Assembly: GCF_034718895.1 (NCBI RefSeq)
Contig: NZ_JAYERP010000002.1
Coordinates: forward strand, 1-64,000
DNA length: 64,000 nt
Direction of reading: 5' to 3'
From: Paenibacillus phoenicis
GTDB lineage: Bacteria > Bacillota > Bacilli > Paenibacillales > Paenibacillaceae
The notes under the pieces are model-generated. The model did no database searches. It was not told the DNA's origin and was given only the letters and a program-made list of their open reading frames with translations. A program made the translations under genes and the position numbers. Positions within the stretch are counted from its first letter, which is position 1. Each line of letters starts with the position of its first letter. Of this stretch, positions 36,308 through 45,583 are shown piece after piece.

Positions 36308-37615
36308 TTAAGCCGGCGCCACCGACTTCTGCAAGCTTGGGGTTGGAATCCGGATTTGAACCATCGCTCCGCCCAGCCCGGGTGCCGTCCCCAGGGAGAT
36401 ATCCCCGCCAAACCGGGCCACGATGTCGCGCACATGGGATAACCCAATCCCCGTCGCCGCGACGCCTTCCTCATCAAATTTGGTCGTAAAACCCGGTTCA
36501 AAGACCAGCTCCCGCTCGTCCTGCGGGAAGCCACTCCCGCTGTCGCTCACCGTGAGCAAGGTCCATCCCGCCTGCTCGCGAACCTCCAAATGAATCTGCC
36601 CCTGGCCCTGGATCGCCTCCACCGCATTGGCCGTCAAGTTCCCCAGCAGCGTAAGCAAGGGAATGTAGTTGGCGGTGTCGTAATCCAGGGTGATTTTCTG
36701 CGTAAAAACGACCTGCTTTCCCAACATATCGGCATACTGCCGCGTACTGTCGATGGTATATTGGACCAAGCTCGACAACGGCATATCCCCCGGGACTTCG
36801 CGGTCCGTCAACTTGATCAGCCCGGCCAAAATCCGCTGCGAATCCTTCTTCACCTCATGGATCTGCTCCGTCATCCCCAAGATGTGACGCTTGTGCTCCT
36901 CCAGGCCTTCTTCCGTTAACCGCCGGTACAACTCATAGCTGCGCAAGGTCAGCTCCTCCAGGGTGCCAATGGATTTCTTCAGGTAAAAGACCTCTCCATA
37001 TAAACCGGAGCTAAAGCTAAGCATCTGCTCAATCCGCCGATTCTGCTCCTTCTGCACGATTCGCATCCGGCTGACGGAAATGCTGCTGTAAATCCCGGTA
37101 ACAAAATACGTACGCAGCATGGCAATCATCATGAGAAACGTCCACTCGTTCAGTTTAAACGTAGCTGTGCCGGTCACAAGCAACCGAGTCAGCAGCTCCG
37201 ACTCATTGGACATCAGGTCGATGACCGCGGTTACGGCCCCTAGCACCAAGGGATAGAAGCGGTCCAAACGCCGCTTGATCAGGGTCATCCCTAGGGCGAA
37301 TACGATATAATACACCGCCGCCGAGCAATGCCTTGTCACGCTTTCAGCCACGGTCAAGCCGTTGCTCAGCACCTGATCCAATCCCGTACGAAACAGCAGC
37401 ACCACTACGCCGGTTATGACGCCCGTGACGAGATACGGCAACTGCCGCAGCAGCAGCAAAAACAACAAAAACGCGCTGCTCCCCAGACCAATCCGAAAAA
37501 TATCGCCAACAAACGGATTAATCTTCAGTTCCCCCGCCAAGGCCGTCCCGATCGCAACGACCACAATCTGAACGTAAGCGGATCTTTGAAAGGACTTTAT
37601 GACAACGCTCCGCAT
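36308..37615 (-). CDS. glnK: Sensor histidine kinase GlnK (YcbA-like)
   Basis: A membrane sensor with about six N-terminal hydrophobic helices (1-200). A dimerisation segment HILGMTEQIHEVKKDSQRIL likely holds the phospho-His. The ATPase domain has N box LTANAVEAIQ, G1 VSDSGSGFPQDE and G2 GIGLSHVRDIVARFGG. It partners the adjacent GlnL. The location directly after a glutamine-type ABC transporter operon supports glutamine sensing, an inference from context and homology. Confidence 0.88.
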   Translation of the reverse strand: MRSVVIKSFQRSAYVQIVVVAIGTALAGELKINPFVGDIFRIGLGSSAFLLFLLLLRQLPYLVTGVITGVVVLLFRTGLDQVLSNGLTVAESVTRHCSAAVYYIVFALGMTLIKRRLDRFYPLVLGAVTAVIDLMSNESELLTRLLVTGTATFKLNEWTFLMMIAMLRTYFVTGIYSSISVSRMRIVQKEQNRRIEQMLSFSSGLYGEVFYLKKSIGTLEELTLRSYELYRRLTEEGLEEHKRHILGMTEQIHEVKKDSQRILAGLIKLTDREVPGDMPLSSLVQYTIDSTRQYADMLGKQVVFTQKITLDYDTANYIPLLTLLGNLTANAVEAIQGQGQIHLEVREQAGWTLLTVSDSGSGFPQDERELVFEPGFTTKFDEEGVAATGIGLSHVRDIVARFGGDISLGTAPGLGGAMVQIRIPTPSLQKSVAPA

Positions 37616-37725
37616 CCCCGCTCCCCCGGATCCCGTGAGTTATTTTGCCCCTTATCGTACCACATCCGGAGAAGGATGACTATGCCTTATATACCATTAT
37701 ATGTTAGTGTTATGTCAGTTGATGC

Positions 37726-38376
37726 CTAGGCTCGCCGTGCCTCCAATTGCCTTGAGATCACCGAAAGCACAAAGTTGACGGTAAAATAGATCAACGCCAC
37801 CAGCAGCAGAATCGGTATCGTATACGTGTAGCCGTGACCGATGACAATCCCGGCGTGGTGCATCAGCTCCGGCAAGGAGATGACCACGGCCAGCGACGTG
37901 TCCTTGAGCAGCGAGATGAACTGGCTCACTAATGGCGGCACCATCCGCCGCAAGCCTTGGGGCAGCACGATGTGCCATAGTGTCTGCACGGCGCTGAGTC
38001 CTGACGAACGGGCCGCTTCGATTTGCCCTTTGTCAATGGAGGCGAGACCGCTGCGCACGATTTCCGAGATCATCGCGGCCTCAAAGATCGTCAGCCCGGT
38101 CACCGTCGCGGCCACAAGCCCGAGCTTGATGCCGACCTCCGGCAAGGCAAATCGCATGAAGAAGATGATCAGCAGCAGAGGCAAATTGCGGATGAGCTCG
38201 ACACCCACCAGCATGATCGGCGACAGCACGGGCAGCTTCGTATACCGAATCACGCCCACGATACAGCCAATCAGGAAGCTTAGCACGATGGACAGCCCGG
38301 CGACGATCAACGTCACGTATAGCCCATCCGCCAAGAAGCGCAAATTCTCCGCACTGTACGCCCCCGCAAAATCCAT
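37726..38376 (-). CDS. glnP: Glutamine-type ABC transporter permease
   Basis: A polar amino acid permease of the HisMQ family with five hydrophobic helices. The EAA loop is EAARSSGLSAVQTLWHIVLPQ, and EIVRSGLASIDKGQ precedes it. 216 residues. It lies 18 bp after the second permease, the same Q-H-M-P gene order as B. subtilis glnQHMP. Glutamine specificity is inferred from neighbours, not from the permease itself. Confidence 0.85.
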   Translation of the reverse strand: MDFAGAYSAENLRFLADGLYVTLIVAGLSIVLSFLIGCIVGVIRYTKLPVLSPIMLVGVELIRNLPLLLIIFFMRFALPEVGIKLGLVAATVTGLTIFEAAMISEIVRSGLASIDKGQIEAARSSGLSAVQTLWHIVLPQGLRRMVPPLVSQFISLLKDTSLAVVISLPELMHHAGIVIGHGYTYTIPILLLVALIYFTVNFVLSVISRQLEARRA

Positions 38377-38394
38377 CGAACTTCAGGCCTCCTT

Positions 38395-39045
38395 TCAGTA
38401 TTTTTTCTCAAGTCTTCGCTCCCACACCCTCACTCCATAACTTAAAGGCAAGGTCAGCACCAAATAGAACAACGCCACAAAAATATAAGTATCAAACGTC
38501 CGGTACGTATCGGCATTCACGATGTCGGCAAAATACATCAGGTCGAGCCCCGCCACGATTGTCAACACCGAGGAGTTTTTGATTAAATTGATAAACTGGT
38601 TCCCGAGCGGCGGAATAACCAGCTTGATCGCTTGCGGCAGGATAATATGCAGCATCGTCTGCACGTAGCTCAACCCGGACGAGCGGGCCGCCTCCGTTTG
38701 CCCTTGGGGGATGGCCAGAATCCCGGCGCGGATCGCTTCTGCAATGAACGAAGATGTGTATACCGCAAGCCCGATCGTTCCCGCCGTGAAACCGTCAAGC
38801 GGTAAACCTAAAGCTGCTGGCCCATAATAGAAAATGTATACGACAAGCAGCAGCGGAATATTGCGGATAAATTCCACGTAACCTGTTCCGAACCAGCGCA
38901 GGGGCCGGACGGGGGCGATGCGGAACACAGCGATTAAGGCGCCCAGCACGAAGCTTCCCACCAGCGCCAGCAAGCTGGATAGCACCGTTCCCCGGAACCC
39001 TTCCAGGTACACGTCAAAATAGTCAGTTAGAATCGTAAAATCCAT
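38395..39045 (-). CDS. glnM: Glutamine-type ABC transporter permease
   Basis: A second HisMQ-type permease, with EAIRAGILAIPQGQTEAARS and SYVQTMLHIILPQAIK forming the ATPase-contacting EAA region. NIPLLLVVYIFYYGP is a family-typical helix. It is the heterodimer partner of the downstream permease. The gene starts six bases after the binding-protein stop. Confidence 0.85.
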   Translation of the reverse strand: MDFTILTDYFDVYLEGFRGTVLSSLLALVGSFVLGALIAVFRIAPVRPLRWFGTGYVEFIRNIPLLLVVYIFYYGPAALGLPLDGFTAGTIGLAVYTSSFIAEAIRAGILAIPQGQTEAARSSGLSYVQTMLHIILPQAIKLVIPPLGNQFINLIKNSSVLTIVAGLDLMYFADIVNADTYRTFDTYIFVALFYLVLTLPLSYGVRVWERRLEKKY

Positions 39046-39051
39046 AACGAA

Positions 39052-39906
39052 TTATTCGCCCGGCTTCTTGCCGATCCATTTTTCGTAAATCTTGTCGTAC
39101 TCTCCGCTGTCGTGAAGCTCCTTCAATGTATCGTTTATTGCCTGCACAATGTCCGAGTTGCCTTTCTGCACCGCAATGCCGTAAGGTTCATCGGTAAACG
39201 GCTTGCCGACCACCTCATAATTCGGATCTTGGGCAGCCATACCGTAAAGAATCGCATCATCCGTTGTCAGCGCATCGCCTTGCCCCGCCTTCAGGGCGTT
39301 AAACGCATCCTGATAGTTATCGAACTCCAGCACCTTGATACCTTCCACTTTCTCGCGGATATTTTTCACCGAGGTTGAGCCTTTGCTGCCCAGCACCGTC
39401 GAATCGGCCGTCAGGCTTTCGATGCCTGTGATCGGGCTGCCCTTTTTCACCAGCAGCGACTGCCCTGCCTGGAAGTAGACGTCGGAGAAATCGACTTCCT
39501 TCTTCCGCTCCTCGGTAATCGTCATCGTAGCTACGATCATGTCGATCTCACCGTTATTCAGCATCGGAATCCGCGTCTTCGAAGTGACTTCCTTCAGCTC
39601 CAGCGCGTTTTCATCGCCGAGAATGTGCTTAGCGATCGCCTTGGAGATATCGATGTCGAAGCCCTCGACGTTGCCGGTGGACGGGTCTTTGAGACCAAAC
39701 AGCTTCGTGTCGTACTTCACACCAACCACCAGTTTGCCGCGATCCTTGATTTTCGCCAAAGCTCCGGTTCCGCTCTCCCCGGTTGCCGGAGCGGCATTCC
39801 CGCCGTTCCCGGCTGTGTTGCCGCCTGCCCCATTACTTGCACATCCGGCCAGCACCGTCAACGCACATACCACCGCAATACTGATTAGCCTCCAACGCTT
39901 CTTCAT
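39052..39906 (-). CDS. glnH: Glutamine-type solute-binding lipoprotein
   Basis: An SBP family 3 lipoprotein. The signal peptide ends in lipobox VLAGC, followed by a Gly/Asn-rich linker. The ligand fold begins KLVVGVKYDTKLFGLKDP with GFDIDISKAIAK, then IVATMTITEERKKEVDFS and LTTDDAILYG. The C terminus LKELHDSGEYDKIYEKWIGK is conserved. It delivers polar amino acid, probably glutamine or glutamate, to the two permeases. Confidence 0.88.
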   Translation of the reverse strand: MKKRWRLISIAVVCALTVLAGCASNGAGGNTAGNGGNAAPATGESGTGALAKIKDRGKLVVGVKYDTKLFGLKDPSTGNVEGFDIDISKAIAKHILGDENALELKEVTSKTRIPMLNNGEIDMIVATMTITEERKKEVDFSDVYFQAGQSLLVKKGSPITGIESLTADSTVLGSKGSTSVKNIREKVEGIKVLEFDNYQDAFNALKAGQGDALTTDDAILYGMAAQDPNYEVVGKPFTDEPYGIAVQKGNSDIVQAINDTLKELHDSGEYDKIYEKWIGKKPGE

Positions 39907-39936
39907 TTCTCTTCCTCCCCTTGATTATCGATTAAT

Positions 39937-40665
39937 TTAGTGGCTCAACAGACGGCTCAGGAACGCACGCGTCCGCTCTTCCCGCGGGTTCGCGAAGAAC
40001 TCCTCCGGCCCTGCTTCCTCCACGATTTGCCCTTGATCCATAAAAACAATCCGGTCCGCCACCTCCCGGGCAAACCCCATCTCATGCGTGACCACCACCA
40101 TCGTCATGCCTTCGCGGGCGAGCGTCCGCATGACATCCAGCACCTCGCCTACCATTTCCGGATCCAGCGCCGAGGTGGGTTCGTCGAATAGCATAATCTT
40201 CGGCTTCATCGCCAGCCCCCGGGCGATCGCCACCCGTTGCCGCTGCCCGCCCGACAGTTGGGACGGATACGCGGACGCCTTATCGGCGATGCCCACCTTC
40301 TCCAGATAAAACATCGCCGTCTGCTCAGCTTCCGCTTTGGAGATGCCCAGCACCTTAATTGGCGCCAGCGTGATATTGTCGATCACCTTTTTGTGCGGGT
40401 ACAAATTAAAGTGCTGAAAGACCATTCCGATATCCCGGCGCAGCTTATTGATATCTGTCTTGCGGTCATGGACCGGGAGGCCGCCTACCGTCAGCTCGCC
40501 GTTCGTAATCGTCTCCAGCCGGTTAATGCAGCGCAGCATCGTGCTTTTCCCTGAACCCGACGGGCCAACAACGACCACGACTTCCCCTTCCTCAACTTGT
40601 AAATTAATCCCCTTCAGTACATGAAAATGACCAAAATGCTTATCTACCTGTCGAAAGCGAATCAA
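39937..40665 (-). CDS. glnQ: Glutamine-type ABC transporter ATPase
   Basis: An ATPase of the GlnQ/HisP family. Walker A is [11 protein letters not shown], the signature [20 protein letters not shown] precedes Walker [21 protein letters not shown], and the switch His is in [12 protein letters not shown] at 40665 (six bases after GGAGGG) is the likely start; the frame to 40689 begins with GTG and lacks a good site. First gene of the transporter operon. Confidence 0.9.
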   Translation of the reverse strand: MIRFRQVDKHFGHFHVLKGINLQVEEGEVVVVVGPSGSGKSTMLRCINRLETITNGELTVGGLPVHDRKTDINKLRRDIGMVFQHFNLYPHKKVIDNITLAPIKVLGISKAEAEQTAMFYLEKVGIADKASAYPSQLSGGQRQRVAIARGLAMKPKIMLFDEPTSALDPEMVGEVLDVMRTLAREGMTMVVVTHEMGFAREVADRIVFMDQGQIVEEAGPEEFFANPREERTRAFLSRLLSH

Positions 40666-40899
40666 CGGCAGCCCTCCTTTCGACCGCACATCCCTGAAGT
40701 CGATGTGAGTAATCGTAACATTTGAACATAACCTTACTTTGGAGACTATAAAAAACTACAATTCCCTACACGCCGACTAGAAAATCGCCCAAAAAAATTT
40801 GGGCATCTTCCTCAATCCTGTCGGACAAGCGTTAGTTTTCCTTACAGGAATCTTCCTTGATGGAGTTGAAGGAGTTAAGTTCTACACACGCCAAAAGTT

Positions 40900-41084
40900 C
40901 TAACGCTTGGGTTAGACGCTATTTGCGCTAAAATCGGAGCGTGCAACTTGTAACGCTTATGGGAGAGCTTATTTCGGAGTTTTCTCCCGAAAAAGGCGGC
41001 TCCCGACTCAAATAAGCACGCTGGTCAGCGTTAGAAAAAAAATCTAGTGTTTTTCGCCTCAATAAGCTTTCTGGCAAGCGTTAA
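40900..41084. repeat. Four-unit 26-nt repeat, class B, locus 3
   Basis: Direct units lie at 40900-40925 and 40950-40975 (TAACGCTT cores), inverted units at 41009-41034 and 41059-41084 (AGCGTTA cores). Spacing is 50, 59 and 50. The centre contains GGCGGCTCCCG as in locus 1. The core CGCTT replaces CGGAAC/CGGACC but pairing is kept. It sits in the gap 40690-41173, which has no gene. Confidence 0.8.
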
Positions 41085-41118
41085 AACCGATACCCAGCAC
41101 AACATGCTTCCAACAAGC

Positions 41119-41151
41119 AAAAAAGCCCAACCGAAATGATTCGGTCAGGCT
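41119..41151 (-). terminator. usp operon terminator
   Basis: ACCGAA pairs with TTCGGT inside an AGCC/GGCT outer stem, followed by TTTTTTG on the minus strand. Confidence 0.85.
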
Positions 41152-41173
41152 TCTTGTAACAAGCTGGCTCTTA

Positions 41174-41608
41174 TTATTTCACGACGAGCACCGGGATCCG
41201 GGCATGCTGGACGACGTTATGGCTGACGCTGCCAAGCACGAATTCGCGGATGCCGCCCAGTCCGCGGCTGCCAATGACGATCAGATCCGCCCCGCTCTTC
41301 TGAGCGTACTCCAGAATCGTCTCTGCCGGAGCCCCTTGAACCATTTCGACTTTAGGCTCCAGACCTGCGGCCACAACGCGTTTCTTCGCTTCCTCTACCG
41401 TTCTCTCTGCGAGCTCATAGAAATCCTTGTTCATGGAAGCAGGTACCGGCACAAAGCCCTCGGCCACGTAAAAACGCGGGAAGTCGTACACATGCAGGAC
41501 CTCCAGCTTGGCTTCGGGCGTCGTTTTGCACAACTCAATGGCTTTGTCCAGCGCTTTGTTTGCTGCTTTCGAACCGTCGTACGCGGCTAAAATCTTATGG
41601 AATAGCAT
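41174..41608 (-). CDS. Universal stress protein UspA family
   Basis: A 144-residue cytosolic nucleotide-binding protein. It opens HKILAAYDGSKAANKALDKA; the C-terminal ATP loop is VIGSRGLGGIREFVLGSVS, matching G-2x-G-9x-G-S. The ATG at 41608 follows GAGGTG. It is probably involved in stress adaptation, with no specific partner visible. A DUF1294 gene lies 28 bp upstream on the same strand, so the two may be co-transcribed. Confidence 0.9.
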   Translation of the reverse strand: MLFHKILAAYDGSKAANKALDKAIELCKTTPEAKLEVLHVYDFPRFYVAEGFVPVPASMNKDFYELAERTVEEAKKRVVAAGLEPKVEMVQGAPAETILEYAQKSGADLIVIGSRGLGGIREFVLGSVSHNVVQHARIPVLVVK

Positions 41609-41635
41609 GGAAAGCACCTCACTTGTCCCAAGAGT

Positions 41636-41899
41636 TTATATCATAAAATACCCATAAAGTACGGCGTTGAAAAGAAGCAGCAGCGGAATGCCCACCCGGA
41701 AGCTGAAGTGCTTCGTTTTATGGCGTTTGGTATTCATGGCAACCAGTACACCCAGCGCTCCGCCCAGTGCAGCAAGCAGAAACAGCGTTCGCTCCGGGAT
41801 CCGTTCACGTCTCTGCCTCGCCCGCCTCTTGTCATCGGACATCACCAGATAGGCGACCGCATTGATAAATAGAAACCATACGAGTAACCCCGTCCTCAT
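41636..41899 (-). CDS. DUF1294 small membrane protein
   Basis: An 87-residue protein with three hydrophobic segments. The family pattern is MSDDKRRARQRRERIPERTL then LLAALGGALGVLVAMNTKRH and KTKHFSFRVGIPLLLL. The ATG at 41899 has a GGGGGCGG stretch upstream; the ATG at 41923 is possible. Function unknown. Confidence 0.8.
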   Translation of the reverse strand: MRTGLLVWFLFINAVAYLVMSDDKRRARQRRERIPERTLFLLAALGGALGVLVAMNTKRHKTKHFSFRVGIPLLLLFNAVLYGYFMI

Positions 41900-42016
41900 C
41901 TTCGCCGCCCCCTTCGAGCCCATTGCTCGGTTATTGCTTAGTATTTCCTCTTAATGGATAAATCTATTATACCTCAATCCAGAGCAATCGGCATCTTGAA
42001 GCCAATACGCCTCATA

Positions 42017-42045
42017 CTAAAGAAAGCTCCCCGAAACGGGGAGCT
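42017..42045 (-). terminator. Terminator of the 45-residue gene
   Basis: AGCTCCCCG pairs perfectly with CGGGGAGCT around a three-base loop, followed by TTCTTTAG on the minus strand. Confidence 0.8.
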
Positions 42046-42060
42046 GCGGACGCATAAACA

Positions 42061-42198
42061 TTAGGATTCGTTCTTTGAAATTCCGTTCAGATTGGGCGCA
42101 TATTCAGCCTGTTTCTTTGGCTTGGCCGCGATGGATGGTTCCATCAGGCTCGACTTGTTCTGCTGGTTCTCGGTCTTCCGCGCTTTATGATGCGGCAC
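42061..42198 (-). CDS. 45-residue basic polar protein
   Basis: A short gene with a GTG start eight bases after GGAGG (an ATG two codons upstream is too close to the site) and its own terminator 16 bp after the stop. The product is hydrophilic and Lys/Asn/Gln-rich, starting MPHHKARKTENQQNKSS and ending NLNGISKNES. It has the size and composition of minor small acid-soluble spore proteins, but matches none that I can name. It lies downstream of topB. Confidence 0.6.
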   Translation of the reverse strand: MPHHKARKTENQQNKSSLMEPSIAAKPKKQAEYAPNLNGISKNES

Positions 42199-42279
42199 CC
42201 TCATCACCTCCGCTACTTAGCGTCCCGTAAATGCTGCCGATTTATTCAGGGTTGGGCTGCCACCATCCTGTGATCGGGG

Positions 42280-44412
42280 TTAATCGTCGCCCTTTTTCTT
42301 CAGCGCCGCCTTCAGCAGTTCACCGAGATTGATGCCGCCGGACTCCTGCTTCTGGGCATACTGCTTCACGAGCCGTTGCTGCTCGCGCTTGCTCATATGC
42401 TTATCCTTGTCTTTCCCGAGCACCTCGGTGATCCCGCAGGACAGGCACTGCACATACTTGCCGGCTTTGCCTTCCTTGAGCTCCATCTTCTTGTGGCATT
42501 GCGGACAACGACGGTTGGACAGACGTTTCTCGCCGGATCGGCGATAACCGCAATCCTCGCTGGGGCAGACCAGCATCAAGCCGCGCCCGGTCTTCTTCTC
42601 AAGCAGCCTTGTCCCGCATTCCGGGCAATGGCTGTTGGAGACGTTATGCGGCTTATACGTCGCATCACTGCGCTTCACGCCTTGCACCAGGTTGATCGCC
42701 ATCTCACGGATTCCGCTGAGGAACGGCCCCGGCTGACCTTGCCCGCGGGCGATCCGTTCCAGCTCAGCTTCCCAGCGGGCCGTCAGCTCCGGCGTACGCA
42801 AATCAGCCGGCGCCAGCTCGATGAGCTGCTTCCCTTTGCCGGTCGGATGCAGGTAATTCCCTTGCCGCTCGATCGTGTCGGAGCTGATCAGCTTCTCGAT
42901 GATGTCCGCCCGCGTTGCCGGCGTGCCCAGCCCATGCTTCTCCATTTGGGTCAGCAGGGCAGCTTCTGTGTAGCGCTTCGGCGGCTGGGTCCGTCCCGGC
43001 GTCACGCGGCAGCGCTGCACCTTCACCGCCTCACCTTGAGTGAGCTCCGGCAGCACGGAGCCGCTCTCGGCATCGTCCTCGCCGCCTTCTTCCTCTTCCA
43101 TGACCTGCCCGTCATAAACCGCCCGCCATCCGGCATCCTTAATCGTCGTCCCCTTGGCATGCAGCGTCTCCCCCGCAATTTGCACCGTCACGCTAACTTG
43201 ATCAAACCTTGCCGGCGGATAAAATAAACTGATAAATCGCCGAACAATTAAATCGTAGAGCTTACGTTCATCCGTGTTCAGCGCGTTCAACAGCACCGTT
43301 TGTTCCGTTGGAATAATCGCATGGTGGTCGGTGACCTTGCTGTCGTCAACCACCCGCTTGCTCAGATGCAAAGAACCCCGCAGCAACGGCCGCGCCAAAC
43401 TCGCGTAAGGGCCGACAGCCACACTCGTCAGGCGCTCCTTGAGCGTATCCGTCATATCCGAAGTCAAATACCGCGAATCGGTCCGCGGATACGTTACTAA
43501 CTTATGCTGCTCGTAGAGCCGTTGCAGCACGTTAGAGGTCTGCTTGGCCGAAAAGCCCAGAAGTCGGTTGGCATCCCGCTGCAGCTCGGTCAAATCGTAT
43601 GCCAGCGGATGGGGCACGGTTTTTTCATGCTTAACCAGCTTAACGATTTGGCCGGAAGCGCCCTCCAGTTTCTGTTTCAACACATTTAACTTCTCCGGGT
43701 CAAAAATACGCGCATCGCCGTTCCCGCCGCGCCATACCGCCTCAAACTTGCCGAAGTCCGCGCGCAGCACATGATACTCCTCCGAGCGGAAGCGGAGAAT
43801 TTCATTCTCCCGCTGCATGATCATGCCAAGTGTCGGCGTCTGCACCCGTCCAGCCGAGAGTGGCGCGCCAAACTTGGTGGTCAGCGCCCGGGTCACGTTC
43901 AGCCCCACCATCCAGTCGGCTTCGGCCCGGCAGCGCGCCGATTGGTACAAGCGCTCATATTGATTGCCCGGCTTCAGCGACGCGAACCCTTCCTTGATCG
44001 CTTTGTCCGTTTGCGACGAAATCCACAACCGCTTAAATGGCTTATTCCATTTAGCCATTTCCATAATCCAGCGGGCGAGCAGCTCGCCTTCGCGGGCGGC
44101 GTCCGTCGCCACGATCAGCTCGCCGATATCCTGACGGCGCATCAGCTGCTGCACCGCCTTAAACTGGTGGCTGGTCTCGCGCAGCACCTTGAGCTTCATT
44201 TTTTCCGGTAAAATCGGCAAATCCTCCAGCGCCCACGTGGCATATTTCTTATCATAATCCTCCGGCTCGGCCAATCCCACCAGATGGCCTAATGCCCAGG
44301 TCACTACATATTTGGACCCTTCAAAATGGCTTTTATGCTTATCCCGGCTGCCGATGACTCGCGCGATCTCTCTGGCAACCGAGGGCTTCTCGGCTAATAC
44401 CAACGTTTTCAT
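42280..44412 (-). CDS. topB: DNA topoisomerase III
   Basis: A type IA topoisomerase that decatenates DNA. The Toprim domain begins LVLAEKPSVAREIARVIG, with ATDAAREGELLARWI acidic triad. The catalytic Tyr lies in LVTYPRTDSRYL. The C-terminal zinc-ribbon-like region has CPECGTRLLEKKTG, CPSEDCGYRR and CPQCHKKMELKEGKAGKYVQ. 710 residues matches Bacillus TopB. The upstream region holds the divergent FapR-controlled fabH promoter. Confidence 0.95.
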   Translation of the reverse strand: MKTLVLAEKPSVAREIARVIGSRDKHKSHFEGSKYVVTWALGHLVGLAEPEDYDKKYATWALEDLPILPEKMKLKVLRETSHQFKAVQQLMRRQDIGELIVATDAAREGELLARWIMEMAKWNKPFKRLWISSQTDKAIKEGFASLKPGNQYERLYQSARCRAEADWMVGLNVTRALTTKFGAPLSAGRVQTPTLGMIMQRENEILRFRSEEYHVLRADFGKFEAVWRGGNGDARIFDPEKLNVLKQKLEGASGQIVKLVKHEKTVPHPLAYDLTELQRDANRLLGFSAKQTSNVLQRLYEQHKLVTYPRTDSRYLTSDMTDTLKERLTSVAVGPYASLARPLLRGSLHLSKRVVDDSKVTDHHAIIPTEQTVLLNALNTDERKLYDLIVRRFISLFYPPARFDQVSVTVQIAGETLHAKGTTIKDAGWRAVYDGQVMEEEEGGEDDAESGSVLPELTQGEAVKVQRCRVTPGRTQPPKRYTEAALLTQMEKHGLGTPATRADIIEKLISSDTIERQGNYLHPTGKGKQLIELAPADLRTPELTARWEAELERIARGQGQPGPFLSGIREMAINLVQGVKRSDATYKPHNVSNSHCPECGTRLLEKKTGRGLMLVCPSEDCGYRRSGEKRLSNRRCPQCHKKMELKEGKAGKYVQCLSCGITEVLGKDKDKHMSKREQQRLVKQYAQKQESGGINLGELLKAALKKKGDD

Positions 44413-44465
44413 AAGTTCGATCGGACACTCCTTTCCACTGAACCATTATAGCATTCAAGCAACAG

Positions 44466-44493
44466 TTGCTTGAAATTTAAAACATGATATACT
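44466..44493 (+). promoter_or_regulatory. Candidate fabH promoter
   Basis: TTGCTT and TATACT with a 16-bp spacer. Transcription would start at about 44500, within the FapR palindrome. Confidence 0.55.
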
Positions 44494-44498
44494 CATGT

Positions 44499-44515
44499 TT
44501 AGTACCAGGTACTAA
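44499..44515. promoter_or_regulatory. FapR operator
   Basis: TTAGTACCAGGTACTAA is a near-perfect palindrome matching the B. subtilis FapR consensus TTAGTACCTGATACTAA at 15 of 17 positions. It overlaps the predicted start of transcription of fabH, so malonyl-CoA-relieved repression is expected. Confidence 0.88.
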
Positions 44516-44561
44516 TATCTGATCACAAAAAAATCCTTCTCGACCTAAAGGAGTGATACCG

Positions 44562-45569
44562 ATGGCCATACAAACACCCCCATCCAAGGCCCGCATTACC
44601 GCTCTTGGAACCTATGTTCCTGAAAAAATCCTGACCAACGCGGATTTGGAGCAGCTCGTGGATACGAGCAACGAGTGGATTGTGCAGCGCACGGGGATTA
44701 AGGAAAGACATATTACCGCCGAGAATGAGTTCACCTCCCACCTAAGTATTAAGGCGGTGGAGCGGCTTCGCGAGACGTACAAGACTTCGCTGGACGACGT
44801 CGACTTCATCATCACCTCGACGACAACGCCGGATTATTCGTTTCCGACCGTGTCTTGCCGGATTCAGGAGCATTTTGGCATGGAACAGGCGGGAGCGATT
44901 GATTTAAACGCAACCTGCGCCGGGTTCGCTTATGCTCTTCATTTGGCGAACGGCATGATCAGCGCCGGTCTGCATCGCAAAATCCTTGTCGTGGCCGGGG
45001 AAACGATGTCCAAAATCACCGACTATACCGACCGCAGCACCTGCATCCTGTTCGGGGACGGAGCCGGAGCTGTGCTGGTCGAGGCAACTTCTGAGGCTGA
45101 AGCCGAATGGCCGGGTTTCGAATCGTTTGTTCTCGGAACCAACGGCGCCGGCGGCATCCATGTGTACCGCACCGGTCTGTCGGATCAAATGAACGGGCAG
45201 CCCCTCGAAGGCAAAGGCAAAATCGTACAAAACGGCCGCGAGGTGTTCAAATGGGCCGTCCGAACCGTGACCGCCGGAATTGAGCAACTGCTGGAGCAGG
45301 CGGGTCTGGCTCGCGAGGACATCGACTGGTTTGTGCCGCATAGCGCTAACCTGCGCATGATCGAGTCAATCTGCGAGAAAGCGGATCTCCCTCTCGCCAA
45401 AACCCTGCAAAGCGTGCAGGACATGGGAAATACGTCCTCTGCCTCCATCCCGCTGGCGTTGCAGGCCGGCGTTGACGCGGGCCGCTTGAAATATGGCGAC
45501 CGCGTGCTGGTGTACGGCTTTGGCAGCGGCTTAACCCATGCCGGCTTGATCCTGCGCTGGGGTGCGTGA
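44562..45569 (+). CDS. fabH: Beta-ketoacyl-ACP synthase III
   Basis: Initiates fatty acid synthesis by condensing acyl-CoA with malonyl-ACP. The catalytic triad is visible: Cys119 in LNATCAGFAYAL, His in WFVPHSANLRMI and Asn in DMGNTSSASIPLAL. The N terminus ARITALGTYVPEKIL and NEWIVQRTGIKERH are typical. The ATG at 44562 follows AAAGGAG; the in-frame GTG before it is within the ribosome site region. It stands alone, without fabF, followed by an inverted-repeat element. Confidence 0.94.
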   Translation: MAIQTPPSKARITALGTYVPEKILTNADLEQLVDTSNEWIVQRTGIKERHITAENEFTSHLSIKAVERLRETYKTSLDDVDFIITSTTTPDYSFPTVSCRIQEHFGMEQAGAIDLNATCAGFAYALHLANGMISAGLHRKILVVAGETMSKITDYTDRSTCILFGDGAGAVLVEATSEAEAEWPGFESFVLGTNGAGGIHVYRTGLSDQMNGQPLEGKGKIVQNGREVFKWAVRTVTAGIEQLLEQAGLAREDIDWFVPHSANLRMIESICEKADLPLAKTLQSVQDMGNTSSASIPLALQAGVDAGRLKYGDRVLVYGFGSGLTHAGLILRWGA

Positions 45570-45583
45570 TCTGTCTGTCCGCA

